Assembly: GCA_023515745.1 (NCBI GenBank)
Contig: JALECJ010000257.1
Location: forward strand, 3,040,687-3,104,686
Direction of reading: 5' to 3'
Origin: Amoeboaphelidium protococcarum
Taxonomy: Eukaryota > Aphelidiomycota > Aphelidea
Length of the DNA stretch: 64,000 nucleotides
The notes under the pieces are model-generated. The model worked only from the letters and a program-made list of their open reading frames with translations, had not been told where the DNA came from and ran no database searches. The first letter of the stretch is position 1. Each line of letters opens with the position of its first letter. Of the stretch, positions 21,962 to 33,433 are shown piece by piece. The position numbers were made by a program, and so were the translations under genes.

Positions 21962-23671
21962 TCATACGAATAGATCGTAGATGCTAAAGCCGGTACCAAA
22001 AATCAATAACAAGACACCAACTGTAAAATTAGCGTAAATGGCCATCTCGACAAAGCGCTGATGCACTGTCCATCGTTCCCTGTTAGGAATGGGTATCGAT
22101 ACGCGTCTAATTGCGGATAAGTCATGATACCCATCCAACTCTGCCGTGGGTGTTACAGCGATAGGAGATCCATGATCATAATGCAGCTGACTTAGAACAA
22201 ATATCCGTGGAACAGAGAATAGTATTTTGGTTGACCATGGTATGCGCACTTGTAAGTACTCCACAACCACCAAGCTATAAGGCTGAGCTATACGAACAAA
22301 AAAGTACACTGGCAAGATATACACCACTAGACTACCAGTGAGAGATCCAAAGAAAGCAAAAATCTTGTCCAAATCTGGTATGGCAACAGCAATGCTAAAA
22401 GACAATCCAAATATGAATACTGTCTAGAATACTCGTATAGCACTTGGCTTCTAATACCATTTACGAATATTCGGATCAAAGACTGATGGCTAGGACGTAA
22501 CTCCAAGTAGTGCTACTTGATCTCCCAATTGAGAATCATCGGATAATAGCTATCCATCACTGGACACACTTGACCTCTACTTCTTCTGAGACTGCGCCAT
22601 AATACCAGACAGACAAGATCTCGCTGGATATATAAATGCAGGATAGGTGAGAGCTATACAGACGGCAACAAGGACTCTGGCGAATATAATCTCCACGCCA
22701 CTCTAGCCATCCACCTGGGAATAACTCTCCAATATATTGCCCTTCACCGCGTATCCAAAATGAAGATAACCAGTTACGCTAGTAATTATATAGAGCATAG
22801 TGGTGAGAATAGACGAGAAGTATGTCAAAGTATGTTGACGATAATGTGTTGGATTCTCCAAATCACTAGTTGCCTCAACCACAATGGAGTGATTAATAAA
22901 CGCCATACCGATAGTACTGAATGCAGCCAATATTGACCACGGCGCCTCGGTATTTACCCACAATCTAACTGAAGGAGCGATCCATTGTGGATTAGAGAGA
23001 TCAATGAAATACGTGATAGGGATGAGACTGATGGCGTATAACATAGACACCAGAGCCAGAATGGCGAGATAGGATATGAATTTCAGAGACTTGAAAGAGA
23101 GTGGAAACATGACGACAATTCCGATAAAGGCCATGATGAAAGTTTTACTCAAATACCACTGTTATGACAACTACTCTCCAAATATATCTTCTGCAGTGGT
23201 ACGCAAATACGAGCCTATAATGGAAAAGTACGCAGATAAAGGACCGAGAAGCATCAAGAACAAGGCCATGGAGGCTATACGTTTACCGCGATCACCATCC
23301 GCAGCCTCAGCAATCTCTATAAAAGTCCTCTTCTTGGTGAGTATTTTACTTACAGTCAGAAAGTACAAGCCAAACCAACTGAGGCATCCAATCAATGATA
23401 TCAGCGCAACCCCCAACACAAGACCACACTAATGTAATACATAAGGTAATGCTAGTGTACCCGCTCCTATACAAGTGTTTGTCAAATTAAACAGACTAGC
23501 GGTCCATGAAACTCCATCACTACTACTACCACCCTCTTGACACATATCATCAATGTTACCCTCGACTGAAAGCACAGTATCACTGCCACTACTATTAAAG
23601 AGGTCAGCTTACACGGTACGATTTCTAATTTCCAACTTGGGCAATTTCAAATTCTTTTTATTATCGCTCAT
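21962..23671 (-). CDS. Amino-acid transporter, AAAP/SLC38 family
   Basis: A 569-residue membrane protein with about eleven hydrophobic helices. The N-terminus is soluble; the first helix carries the family signature SLFNLTNTCIGAGTLALPY. Later segments include a helix with PLSFKSLKFISYLAILALVS, a GMAFINHSIVV segment and a long loop rich in Ser/Gln before the last four helices. TAA/TAG Gln codons divide the standard-code reading into several fragments. The start is ATG 23671 and the stop TGA 21962-21964. Substrate and membrane (vacuole or plasma membrane) cannot be set from sequence. Its 3' end is copied at 20030-20240. Confidence 0.88.
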
Positions 23672-24000
23672 AATGATACTTTATGGTACAGCGACTGATT
23701 AAATATAATTGATAGATTTACAAGAACAACACTAACAGAGCAGCGATTATAAGAACAACAATCTAATCTAATCTATTCTACGGTACAATCTCTCTCCCGG
23801 TCCAATCAGTGATGATCCCAACAAAGTTACGGCGGTTGTATTTTCACACTAAAAATCACATGAGAAACAAAATTCCTAAAAGCGGCACAGCCAAGCCAAG
23901 CTCAGTTTTTTTTTCCATTCGGATCACAAGGAGCGCTAAAACAAACACTGCGATATAATTATAGCCGCTGAAACAATAATAATCTACTGTAGTAAAAGAA
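23672..24000. other. Divergent intergenic region
   Basis: Shared promoter region of the transporter (minus) and the Gln-rich gene (plus). AT-rich, with a T tract near 23910. No other feature seen. Confidence 0.5.
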
Positions 24001-24525
24001 ATGTCCAAATCATCTGCTTAATAATAAAAGTAATAGCAGCCTCCTGCACCTCACTAAAATCAATATCGCGATAGTTAGGCGCCGTCGTGGCAGCATCAAG
24101 GTGGCCGTGGCAATCAGGATATGTTTTCAGATTTTGGTAGTAGTCTTGCTGGAGATGGATTCACATAGCAATTCTTTTAACGGGATGCACTGCATACTGG
24201 ATAGCGATAATCTTAGTAATAATAGTAATAATTCCATGCACGTTAATATTCTACGCGTGATGCTGAAAGAGTATCATCTCGCCTGGTTCATGAATTAGAC
24301 ACTTGGACATCGACCACTAATGACGATTCAGATGATCCTTTTTCCTTTACGCGGAGGCACTCTACATAGTAGGATTAGTAAATATCTTAGCAGAATTAAA
24401 GATCATACTCTGCACAATCTCATAATAATTATGATAGTCAGAATAGAGCACAGTCTCCACCTCCAGCATACTCTGCAGTTCACTCTAGTGCCACTGTATA
24501 ATAATAGTCTCGTTAATCATCATGA
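24001..24525 (+). CDS. Gln-rich low-complexity protein
   Basis: A 174-residue protein, about one fifth Gln, most of it written TAA or TAG, including a run of six (near 24211-24228) and triplets close to both ends. In the standard code the region would be full of stops; read as Gln it is open from ATG to TGA (24523-24525). Composition is Gln/Ser/Asn/Pro with clusters such as SPPPAYSAV. A less biased middle (STRDAERVSSRLVHELDTW) may be a short helix. No domain recognised. A prion-like or condensate-type regulator is possible but is inference. Confidence 0.7.
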
Positions 24526-24824
24526 GTTCAAGGTGATTTTAATATGATGAAAGTCAATTGTATGCCAATAATCTCACTTATAATTCATGTCTAATGGAAT
24601 ATTTAAATTTTTTATTTTTGTCAGTAGCGACAGGTAGTTACTAGAATTTTCTGCCAATTGTTCTTTTAGAATCTTCCCGGCTCAAGTTTATTGTATGTAT
24701 ACATCTTTCATTGTCTTCTTAAATTTCATTAAGTAAGCCTAGTTATAAAAGAGAAAGCATGAATGCAAATGCCGATGAAATATAGTAGCGACTTAGGTAA
24801 TAGCAGTAGCAATAAAATGAGCAA

Positions 24825-25565
24825 ATGCCTATAGAGCAGTGGTATTTCGACATTCCTCCCATTACTCGATGGTATTCAACCGCTGTGGTTGCGACAACAT
24901 TCCTATGTGTAAGATTATAATACTTCGATGCATGTTGATGAATACATAAACGCTGCGTTAGTGTGTAGTAAATTGATGTGATTAATCCGTTTTAACTCTA
25001 CTTCAATATGGATGCCATCATAAAGTCAAATGAGTACTGGCGACTGATTACAAACTTTTTATACTTTGGATCTTTCGGGATAGACTTTGTCTTCTACTTG
25101 TTCTTCTTGGTTCGTTATTGCCGCATGCTGGAAGAGGGCTCATTTAGGGGGAGATCCGCGGATTATCTGTGGTTCATTATGCTAACTGCTGCCATTCTAT
25201 TATGTATTGCGCCGTGGACTCATCTCATGTTCTTGGGGTCGCCGCTCACTTTCACGCTCACATACTTATGGTCAAGGCGGAATCCTGATATAGTGGTGAG
25301 CTTCCTTGGCTTGTTAGATTTCAAGGCGCCATATATGCCTTTTGTTATGTTGACATTTAGTTTCGTGCTGGGTGGTAAACTACCTTTAGGCGATCTGCTT
25401 GGGATCTGTATTGGTCACTTTTATTACTTTTTTGAGGATGTCTATCCGCGTCTACCTTAATCTAATGGTGTTCATTATCTCAGGGCACCTGATATTCTTA
25501 AGGCTGCATTCCATGAGTAGATTCCTCAATAGCAAGGAGTTGAAGTGCGTCCTCACTAGGATTGA
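24825..25565 (+). CDS. Derlin (ERAD rhomboid pseudoprotease)
   Basis: An ER membrane protein of the ER-associated degradation retrotranslocon. Two exons, 24825-24908 and 24969-25565 (60-nt intron, GTAAGA...GTGTGTAG), giving 226 residues (human Derlin-2 has 239). Exon 1 encodes WYFDIPPITRWYSTAVVATT; the junction gives the family motif INPFQLYFN with Gln as TAA. Then YWRLITNFLYFG, RYCRMLEEGSFRGRSADY and YLWSRRNPDIVVSFLGLLDF, all classic Derlin segments. The rhomboid catalytic residues are absent, as in all Derlins. The C-terminus is Gln-rich, and the stop is TGA. Confidence 0.95.
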
Positions 25566-25650
25566 TAGAATTGAAGTTCAAGTGGTATAATAGATGATTA
25601 ATATTGCACATTGCTAGAATAGTATTATAATAGTTGACTGCCTTAGGATC

Positions 25651-27509
25651 TCAACCTTGTAATTTCTCAATAGTCTTCTACTTGACGATTATTGTGGACT
25701 GCAGCTCATGTATTTGACGCTCGTACTTTTCAATAGTCTCTGCGAACTCAATCTTCTTCTCTTTGAAATCTGCCCATTCACTAGTAGTTCTCTCTACACA
25801 ATACTCTGTTGAATTTTATCAATAATAATCAAAACACAGGTAGCTCAAATCTTACCGACTTCTTGTATCAGCATCTGACAATCATTTTCTAATGCCGCGA
25901 TGACTTTGTCCTTCTCTTGCATGGCTTGGTGGTGGTCACAGCTTTTAACATCGTTGAGTTGCTTGGTGAGATATTCAACTTCCACCTGCCGCGCATCCTT
26001 CTCATCATCTAGTAGCTAAACCAGTTAATTACTCTGAGCTCTTAGAGACTCGTATTTGTCTTGAAGTTGAGAGTACTAACTTTTAAGTTCTTGGTTATCC
26101 GGCTGCTAGTTTTTCAGTGTTTATACCTCTGACATTAACTACTAGTTCTACAACTGCAACTTATCCATTTCTGATTATTGCTGTGAGATGAGCTCTTCCT
26201 GCTTAACTTAAACTGACTCGTATTCTTCAACCTTCTCAGACTAGCTTTGATAAAGATCTTTAATCTGAGCCTAATGGCGTTGTTTCAGCAACTACAACTC
26301 CATTACAGCTTCATCACGCTCATTAGCTACTAATTCACACTCTTTAGATTTACTTGATACTTTCTATTGCAGAGATTAGACAACAACGCTAAGCTCACTC
26401 AGCCTCTAGTAATTTTATTCACCAATATCCTTTAATTCATTGACAGACTGCACAAATTGATCGATACTCTCACAGTCTATACCAAGTAGTTGATTCAGCT
26501 GCTATAAAGTAAAGACAGGATCTTTGGCAATGGTATCAGTAGATTCATCATACTTTTACAACATAGAGTCGAAATCGTCACTGGCATAATCTGATGGAAG
26601 CAAACTACGCGGAGGAGGATCAGGTTAAGACGTGTCATCAACAGAGTATGATTGCAAAGTGTGCAACTATATTGTTAGCAAGTTCAAGCTGCTCTACAGC
26701 TGAGTAATCAGGGACTCTTAATCTTGATTCAATTTCAGCAAGGCATTCTATTCTCCAGTCAGAACTTCATTCTTACACTTTAGCTAGGCCAGCTCGGATT
26801 TTACAGTCTTGAGCTCAGATTTATAATTCTTTAATTGACTTTTTAGATGTTACGAGTCAAAATCTTTTCTCACCTGTTCACTAGACTTACTCCCAAAAGA
26901 AGTTTAACCATGATCTCTTGATGAAGCATACATCTACCACGCCGCATTATTATGCCCCAACTCAATGTCAGCCAGCTCAGTAGAACGTAAAGAGTATGCA
27001 CACAACAGACGCAGCAATTCAATCTCGCGCTTGAACAATTGAAGAATCTCCTGAAACAGACGCTTCAACTGTTTCAGATCCTTCTCGGAGTACAACTGCA
27101 GCATGGAGTGCGCCGCATCTTTGACTCTCTTCTCAATCTTGAGGCTGACTTGCAGTTCCGACATCTTGGACTACAGAACGCGTCTCTCTCTGTCTATAGA
27201 ATGGAATTCAGCTTGGGTGAGCATCGTATGCTTCCCATTCTCGACATTGAATAGCTTTGGCTTGGCAATTGGCAGCATCTTGAGTTTGGATGATGTACTA
27301 CAAGAGACAATATCAAAAGACTTTTTGCTATAGTCGGAACTTTCATCTGAGCCAGTGGAGATGGATGCAGGTGGAGATATATTGCCAGTGGAGACAGAGT
27401 CTTGGGAACTTCCTCGAGCACCAATGTGAGGGACGAAGCTGGTTGTCTTAGAGTTTTCCATGCAATTACCACCAACTTTATCGTTTGCAAACTTGTCCCG
27501 TAAGTTCAT
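25651..27509 (-). CDS. Coiled-coil protein, possibly Uds1-like
   Basis: 598 residues in two exons (25856-27509 and 25651-25793; 62-nt intron ending TGTAG). The N-terminal 110 residues are Ser-rich and disordered. Residues about 115-190 form a basic/hydrophobic helical block (MSELQVSLKIEKRVKDAAHSM), which recalls the fungal 'up-regulated during septation' Uds1 domain. From about residue 205 to the end the sequence is heptad-rich coiled coil with very many Gln, mostly TAA/TAG. A structural or polarity-related cytoskeletal role would fit, but is inference. Start ATG 27509, stop TGA 25651-25653. Confidence 0.65.
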
Positions 27510-27942
27510 TCTTAATTAAATCGAGCTTTAAGATGACATTTGTTTAAAGTGCGGAGACAATTGGTAAAGTTGAAACAAGGCTGCCATAACATATTATCAA
27601 CAGCATTGTTATTGTTTTGATCACGCGACGCGTCGAACCTCCACCTGCGGAACACAGAGATGCCGTTTCAGAGATCAATACAAGCGCGCTTCGTCATTCG
27701 CCAAGACTTTAGGCGTCTCAACCACTTCCGCTTCTCTGCACTTTCTACGCTGTAAATGTTATAGAGAGATTATTTCCAAAAGTTGCACGAAGTTGATACG
27801 CATCAAATGGAAGAACTCAAGTACGCGCATTTATGAAACTAAATCATCAATGAAACTTTTAACAAGCTCAAATAAAAACTTGCGATTATAAAGATGAATT
27901 TAAACTTTTATTCATTTCAAGTCACTGAAAGTCGGATTATAA
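27510..27942. other. Intergenic between two minus-strand genes
   Basis: Holds the promoter of the coiled-coil gene, with an ACGCGTCG sequence near 27629. No gene, repeat or RNA gene recognised. Confidence 0.45.
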
Positions 27943-29419
27943 TCATTCAGATGAACTTTGAACAGTCTCCAAGCCAGCAATGATCCTCTCAGACTTTCGC
28001 GCATATTCTTATAGACGAGAGAGTAAAGTCAACTAACGCGGGACTTGACTGGTTTACACACGCAAAAGGCCATCTTGCAACTTGAATTTATCGCCACATT
28101 GTGCAATAAATGCAGATAATTACTCAGTTCCATTCAAATTTAGATACTTCGACAACAGCTCTGAAGGAACATTATCGAGAGTGCGGCCGTATACTCTAAT
28201 CAACTCGTGGCGGATACCATTTATTATTTTATCTTTCAGAGGGTGCAAAAATACATCCTTGTCCAGTAAGTCTGTAATTTAGGGCCACAATGCACTAGAC
28301 TGATCAAAATCGAAGTCTACATGAAGAGATGTGAACCACTTTACTAAAGGATCGAGTGTAGATTGCGCATCCTCTTTAACTAACTGAACGCATTCAGCCA
28401 GTTTATTGCCTTGAGATGATGACTGGAGGAGATAGCACACGATAACATATCGCATCAAATGTGGACACTCATTCTAAATCATAATCTGATAATGAGATGC
28501 CAAATAGGATTGCAGCAAATCATCAAATACATTGCCAGAGTTCAACACGAACAAGGACCAGTTTGCCAACCACGCCTACTTCATGAAAACAGCCTGGGGA
28601 GACAGCTTGGACACTTCAAGCTCATCTCTCAGCCTCAACCAAGACTCCATCGCACCTGCACTACCTTCTTACACGTTCAAGGTGCAAGCCAACTACAACC
28701 AGAGCTAGTCAGCTTTACGATAATTAGTCACCTCCTCCAGTTACTTGGCCAGCGACAAGGTTTCCTTGTACTTTCCACAGTCATAGAGCATGTGCATTAA
28801 TGAAATTAACGCGTTGATTTCTTCAGTGCCAATACTGACTTTAGACTAGATCAGTGCCATGTTAGCGCTACGATCATGAGTGAACTAGGCCTTCAGTGCT
28901 TCATTGTTCAAAGCATCCTGGAATTTCAACGTCTTTCTCTATTGGTCATTCACTTCTTTTGTAATCTATTCACGCTTACTTTCAAAGTCTACAGAGTAAT
29001 TGGAATATAAAATTAAAATCACGTACAATGAGTAAAGTAACAGTGGCGGTACTGTGATGATAAACTCTCAGCTTATAAATATCGCTCATGTGGCCCTCTA
29101 GGTAGAGCAGCGATCAGATTAGCGTATATTATTTAGTATTTAGACATCATCGAGACATAATCACCATTACCGCCATTGTCAACAAAATAATTTTACCTTT
29201 AACTAAATCAGCTTTACCAACCTTCTAGGCAAACTCAATAGCGGCATCCATCTAGCGCGTCTTGCCCAATAATGTCAACATGGCTTAATTGAGATCATCC
29301 TCACTCTGACTGCCCGATGCCTTCAGTAGCCTAATGTACTTGAGAGCCAGATGAACATCCAGATATTTCATAAAATTCTTGTCAACACCATCCACTGCAG
29401 TCATATTCTGTACAGTCAT
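27943..29419 (-). CDS. Eukaryotic translation initiation factor 3 subunit E
   Basis: A subunit of the eIF3 scaffold that binds the 40S ribosome. Two exons, 29197-29419 and 27943-28988, separated by a 208-nt intron (acceptor CTCTGTAG), giving 422 residues. The N-terminal helical part FMKYLDVHLALKYIRLL and DAAIEFAQKVGKADLV matches the eIF3e N-terminal domain, followed by the helical-repeat/PCI region (AWLANWSLFVLNS, then ALWPQITDLLDKDVF and ELIRVYGRTLDNVP). The stop is TGA (27943-27945). Many Gln are TAA/TAG. The order of motifs excludes proteasome or COP9 paralogues. Confidence 0.85.
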
Positions 29420-29570
29420 TTGTGTTGTTTATAAAGAGAATTCTGCCGCGTTCTTGTGATAATAAAAGGAATCTGATGCTTTGAAGAACTGCCGAGCGAA
29501 TGAACGACGAAAATGTTGCGAAAAGAGCGTTAGGTTAGTTGCGAATCGTGTAGAGTTGTGGATACAGTAA

Positions 29571-30075
29571 TCAAAGATCAGCTTTGGGATTTTTCTGATG
29601 AAATGCGATTATTCTGAAGCGAGTTAGTAGTCGGATATCCTTAATCATTTTGAGCTTTTAGCATTATCATACGTATTCGCTGGTCAAGATGGAACAATCA
29701 CTATCAAATAATCAGTATTGCTTATTGGTGACGCTAATCACGCGTGTTTTTTGCAATCTGAGGTTCCAATGGGATTCCAGAGGCTGTAGATAAAGCCACA
29801 ATCAAAATGGCGTAAACTAGTGTAAGAGACACAATCGGTGATGAGCTTTCCTAAAATAAACTTGATTTAAGATTGAGTAGATATTGATAGCGCTTTAAAG
29901 AGAAATTATGAAATTGATTAAGCTGTTTGATAATGACCCACCGGCTGTTACAGACACCGCAGAAGTGAAAGTATAATTGAAGATAGATACAGATAGATAA
30001 ATTAAATGGATGTTTTATATACGGTTGTATTGTGACGAAATAGATCAAGACCATCCGTGATACGATCCACGCCTG
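29571..30075 (+). pseudogene. 3' fragment of the multicopy secreted-protein family (type D)
   Basis: Closely similar to the 3' end and downstream flank of the intact family copy (55319-55830): shared LRLLAL/ALSYV, SVLLIGDAN and IPEAVDKAT segments and the same trailing non-coding sequence. The 5' part is absent and small indels are present. It marks the left edge of the first cluster of this family. Confidence 0.7.
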
Positions 30076-30088
30076 ATGAAAACCTAAC

Positions 30089-30158
30089 GTGCTACACGAG
30101 CTCACATCCACGTGGTAAAGATGGCATGATTTGCATTCGAATCTTTTCGAACGCTCAG
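30089..30158 (+). promoter_or_regulatory. Conserved upstream block of family copy A
   Basis: A 70-base block nearly identical to 55856-55925, which lies at the same distance before family copy E. It contains the palindrome CCACGTGG (30108-30115) and TTCGAA. Non-coding conservation at both loci suggests a promoter carried along with the gene, although recent duplication alone could explain it. Confidence 0.5.
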
Positions 30159-30226
30159 TCTTTTATTTTTTATCTGCTTTTCACTATCTTCAACCCAAAA
30201 ATATTTTTCTCACACAGTAATTAGAT

Positions 30227-32061
30227 ATGATACTGATTTTAGCTCTACTGGTAGAGATTCTGGCGCTCACATTCGTCTGCAATGGAGCTGATCCGGTTCG
30301 ATCTAGGAATTTCCTTAGAGTCCTCCTAATGCTGGCGGTCTGGTTTAGTCTTTTGTCGGTCGCCCTGAATGGGAACCCACAGAGGATGCTATGCATTACT
30401 TCTAACGTGTCAAAGTCTACTGTGATTAGTATCAAGGCCACAGATTGGTGTCGCCCCGCTTCCACATACCACAGCAGAATGATGTCGTTGATTGGTGTCG
30501 AGTGTAGTCGTTCAAGTATAAGGCTCTTCAGTTAAGTTTTAAATTCAAGTATAAGACTTTTAAGTTAGATTTAAACTACTATATTGACAACTGCGATTAT
30601 TAGTGGTTGAATGAAAACCCTTTGAACTGGGTCAAGTACAATCGTCTGCGATATACTACTATTGATAGGGATCTGGATTCAAATTTTGTGAGAGAGTTGC
30701 AAATGCTATCTTAAACGCTATCTGAAGCTGAGTTATCTCAATTCGAATTGGCGATCGTCGGGGAGGGTTTGTCGTACCGTGATCCAAAAGAATTTCTAGT
30801 TTAAGGATGGAGGATTACTTTAGTGATGGTATTTAGTAATCTTATGCTTGGTGTAAAGAGGATGGAAGGGCATCGTGACGTGTAATTGTACATTGATGAT
30901 CGAAGCAACTCTCAAGAAGCGGTAAAACGCTTACAGTCTTCTATTGAACAAGGTCAATTATCAACTACGATGAAGGCTGACCGTGAACTACATCTAGGTA
31001 CTGATCCTAACCTCATGGGTTCGTTCTTTGGATTTGGCAACTTTGATTTCTCTCTGATGGAAAGCGTAAAATATGTACGTTTGATTGAGCTCGGATTTCG
31101 CGACTAAAGATTTGACTAGGAGTTGTTTGTTAATAAGGTGAAGTAGTTCTTTGGCTTCTTTGAAGCTAATGCGGCTGAAGGTCAGATTAAGTATAAGATT
31201 GGGGTCACGTCTAATATGGCAGAGAACTAGATTTATGTTCCCTAAGTTCTGCTCGAAGCTGCTTCATCCGTCACGCCAACTATCAATGTCCAGTTTTTTT
31301 CTGGCGAACAAAGAAGCCGTACTTAACTAGTATCCTCGTATATGTATCTGATAGCATTGGGCGAGTCACAACCGTTTTCGTTCGTGTCTCCATTCAGTAT
31401 TTTTTCCCCGCAGGACATTACCATGTTTGCCTCTGCAGTAGCTCGTGTTCCAACTATGCTCGAAGAACACTAAAGACATCCGCATCTAATTCAAGACTTT
31501 AAAATAGTAGTTGGGGTAAACTAGTTGCACGTTAAATATTTTATGGATTTGCTAAGATCAATTTTGTTGGGCCCCTTTAGACGTGTAGAGCTTATTATTT
31601 TATACGAACTCCTTTGGTAGTAATTGATGGAATTAAATTTATCTGAAATGGTTGAAGAGTTGAATATTCCCAATCATTTTGAGCTCCTGGCATTATCATA
31701 CGTATCAAGGGCTAAAGTTGTGACTCCCATTGCCAAATAATCAGTATTGTTAATTGGCGATGCGAAAGACGCCTGGTTTTTGCAATCTAAGATTCTGAGT
31801 TTGCCCACTGGGATTCCAGAGGCAGTAGACGAAGCTTCCTCGTTATTTTCATAGACTGATATTGGAGAAAGTGTACGTGATGAGCCTCCTTAGAACCAAT
31901 TCACTCAAACGATGAGACAATCTTTGTAGTGGCTGCGATCGTAATTTTCATATCCAACATACTTGGTCGGTAAATTCCAGCTGCTATATACAGTACAGAA
32001 GAATGGAATAGAGCTTATGGAATAAAAAATAGTTTTTCGTTATACTGTACTTTAACTTTGA
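30227..32061 (+). pseudogene. Multicopy secreted-protein family, copy A (one early frameshift)
   Basis: Starts with a signal peptide (MILILALLVEILALTFVCNGAD). A single-base loss near 30297, relative to copy E, shifts the frame. Beyond it a TAA/TAG-containing frame is open for about 1,750 bases to TGA 32059-32061, covering the whole family domain (SEAELSQFELAIVG, then QLYIDDRSNSQEAVKRLQSS, a FVSPFSIFS segment and SVLLIGDAKDAWFLQSKI). It also carries a short in-frame insertion near 30345 compared with copy E. The family is not one I recognise. Confidence 0.6.
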
Positions 32062-32194
32062 ATTAACACATGTTCTGCTTTACTAGTTACTTACAGTACA
32101 AATTAAGAAAGTCACCCCTTGGTGAAAAAGTGAAATATCAATTTAATCTAACAGTATACTTTCTATTTCAGTATCATTGATACTGAAAACTTGG

Positions 32195-33150
32195 TTGACA
32201 CTGGCTCAAGAAATCTGAGACTTATTCTATAGATGTATTGATTTAGATTCTTACGCTTCTTCTTCTTTGCCATGGATCTGATATTGATGAGGCGCCGGTA
32301 ATGCCAAGAATTCCACCAGATGCAGGTAGCCTTATATACACTTTTCTTGATCAGCTTCCTGAATGGATACCCACAGAGGACGCGATGCATTACTTTCAAC
32401 GTTGCAGGGCATATTGCTATTTGTATTCTGGATATCGAATGTCATCGAGTAGTGGACTGATTTCCAGGCAAGAGCATGTGGTATAATGGTGTAAATTTTA
32501 GTCTTTCAAGTATAAGGCATTCGAGTTGATAAAAAATGCATAAAGTGGTAAAGATGTAGACTTTCACGTATTGAACTAACTCTCAGTGGATTGGATAAAG
32601 CATAATCGTCTACTATTTATTGTTGATGCTTTTGATTAGATCGATACTAAATTTGATGATATAAATTAGTTGTAGAATCTGCCTTAAAAGCTTTCCCCAA
32701 TTGATTTATCAGAATTCGAATTGATCATTGTTGGCTCTTCGTCAAGCTCGTCTATCCGTGATCTTGAATTATTCTAAAACTTACATTGGATGTAGTGTAT
32801 GTCGTCTATAAAGGAGATTAAGTAAGTGACAACTGATGTATATTGATAATTGATCACTCATGAGAAAGGATTATTCTCGAACGACATACGAAGAGATAGA
32901 TTAACCTTAATTGAGCCCCTTAAACTATCAGATAACGTTCACCACATTGGAAGGTCGCTTTACTGCTGGAGGAACGTGAAAGCATTATTACAGATAAAAT
33001 TGAGCAAGGCAATGACGTTATCTTTCGCATCATATCCAATGCTTAGTCTCGAACTGCGCAATAGAGCTTACAATCTGCTATAGATCAACATCAATTGTCA
33101 GGTTTGATGAAGGTTGACTTTGAATTACATCTGATAGCCGAGTTAAGAGA
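32195..33150 (+). pseudogene. Multicopy secreted-protein family, copy B (truncated, no start codon)
   Basis: Very similar to the first third of intact copy D (53943-): a degraded signal peptide region without ATG, then PRIPPDAGSLIYTFLDQLPEW and DAMHYFQRCRAYCYLYSGYR. An insertion or rearrangement of about 100 bases near 32800 breaks the frame, and homology ends near 33140 at a GAGAGAGAGA tract. The C-terminal two thirds are missing. The Fanzor gene lies just beyond the break. Confidence 0.7.
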
Positions 33151-33233
33151 GAGAGAGAGATGCAAAGAGGCTGTTTCAAAGAAGATTCGTAATAGGATGG
33201 TTTAGGACTGAAATCAAAATAATTAGCATTTAT

Positions 33234-33433
33234 ATGAGATCGGCTTCGCGTTCAGTAATCATCAATTGTACTATCTACGGCGTGTTTGATCAATGTCTTA
33301 CCACGTTTATCTATATTTTATTTAGCAGATATCACTTGTTTCCTTCCCATCTCAGTGATTATATAATCATTACACTTGTGATTGTGTGGATGAATACTGT
33401 ATTTTTCACGTTTTAAGCGAATCACAGTATAGG
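33234..33433 (-). other. Region directly downstream of the Fanzor stop (candidate guide-RNA region)
   Basis: About 200 non-coding bases following the Fanzor TGA on the same strand, AT-rich. In characterised TnpB/Fanzor loci the guide RNA overlaps or follows the 3' end of the nuclease gene, so this is where one would be expected. I could not identify a conserved scaffold, an element end or terminal inverted repeats by eye. Confidence 0.3.
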
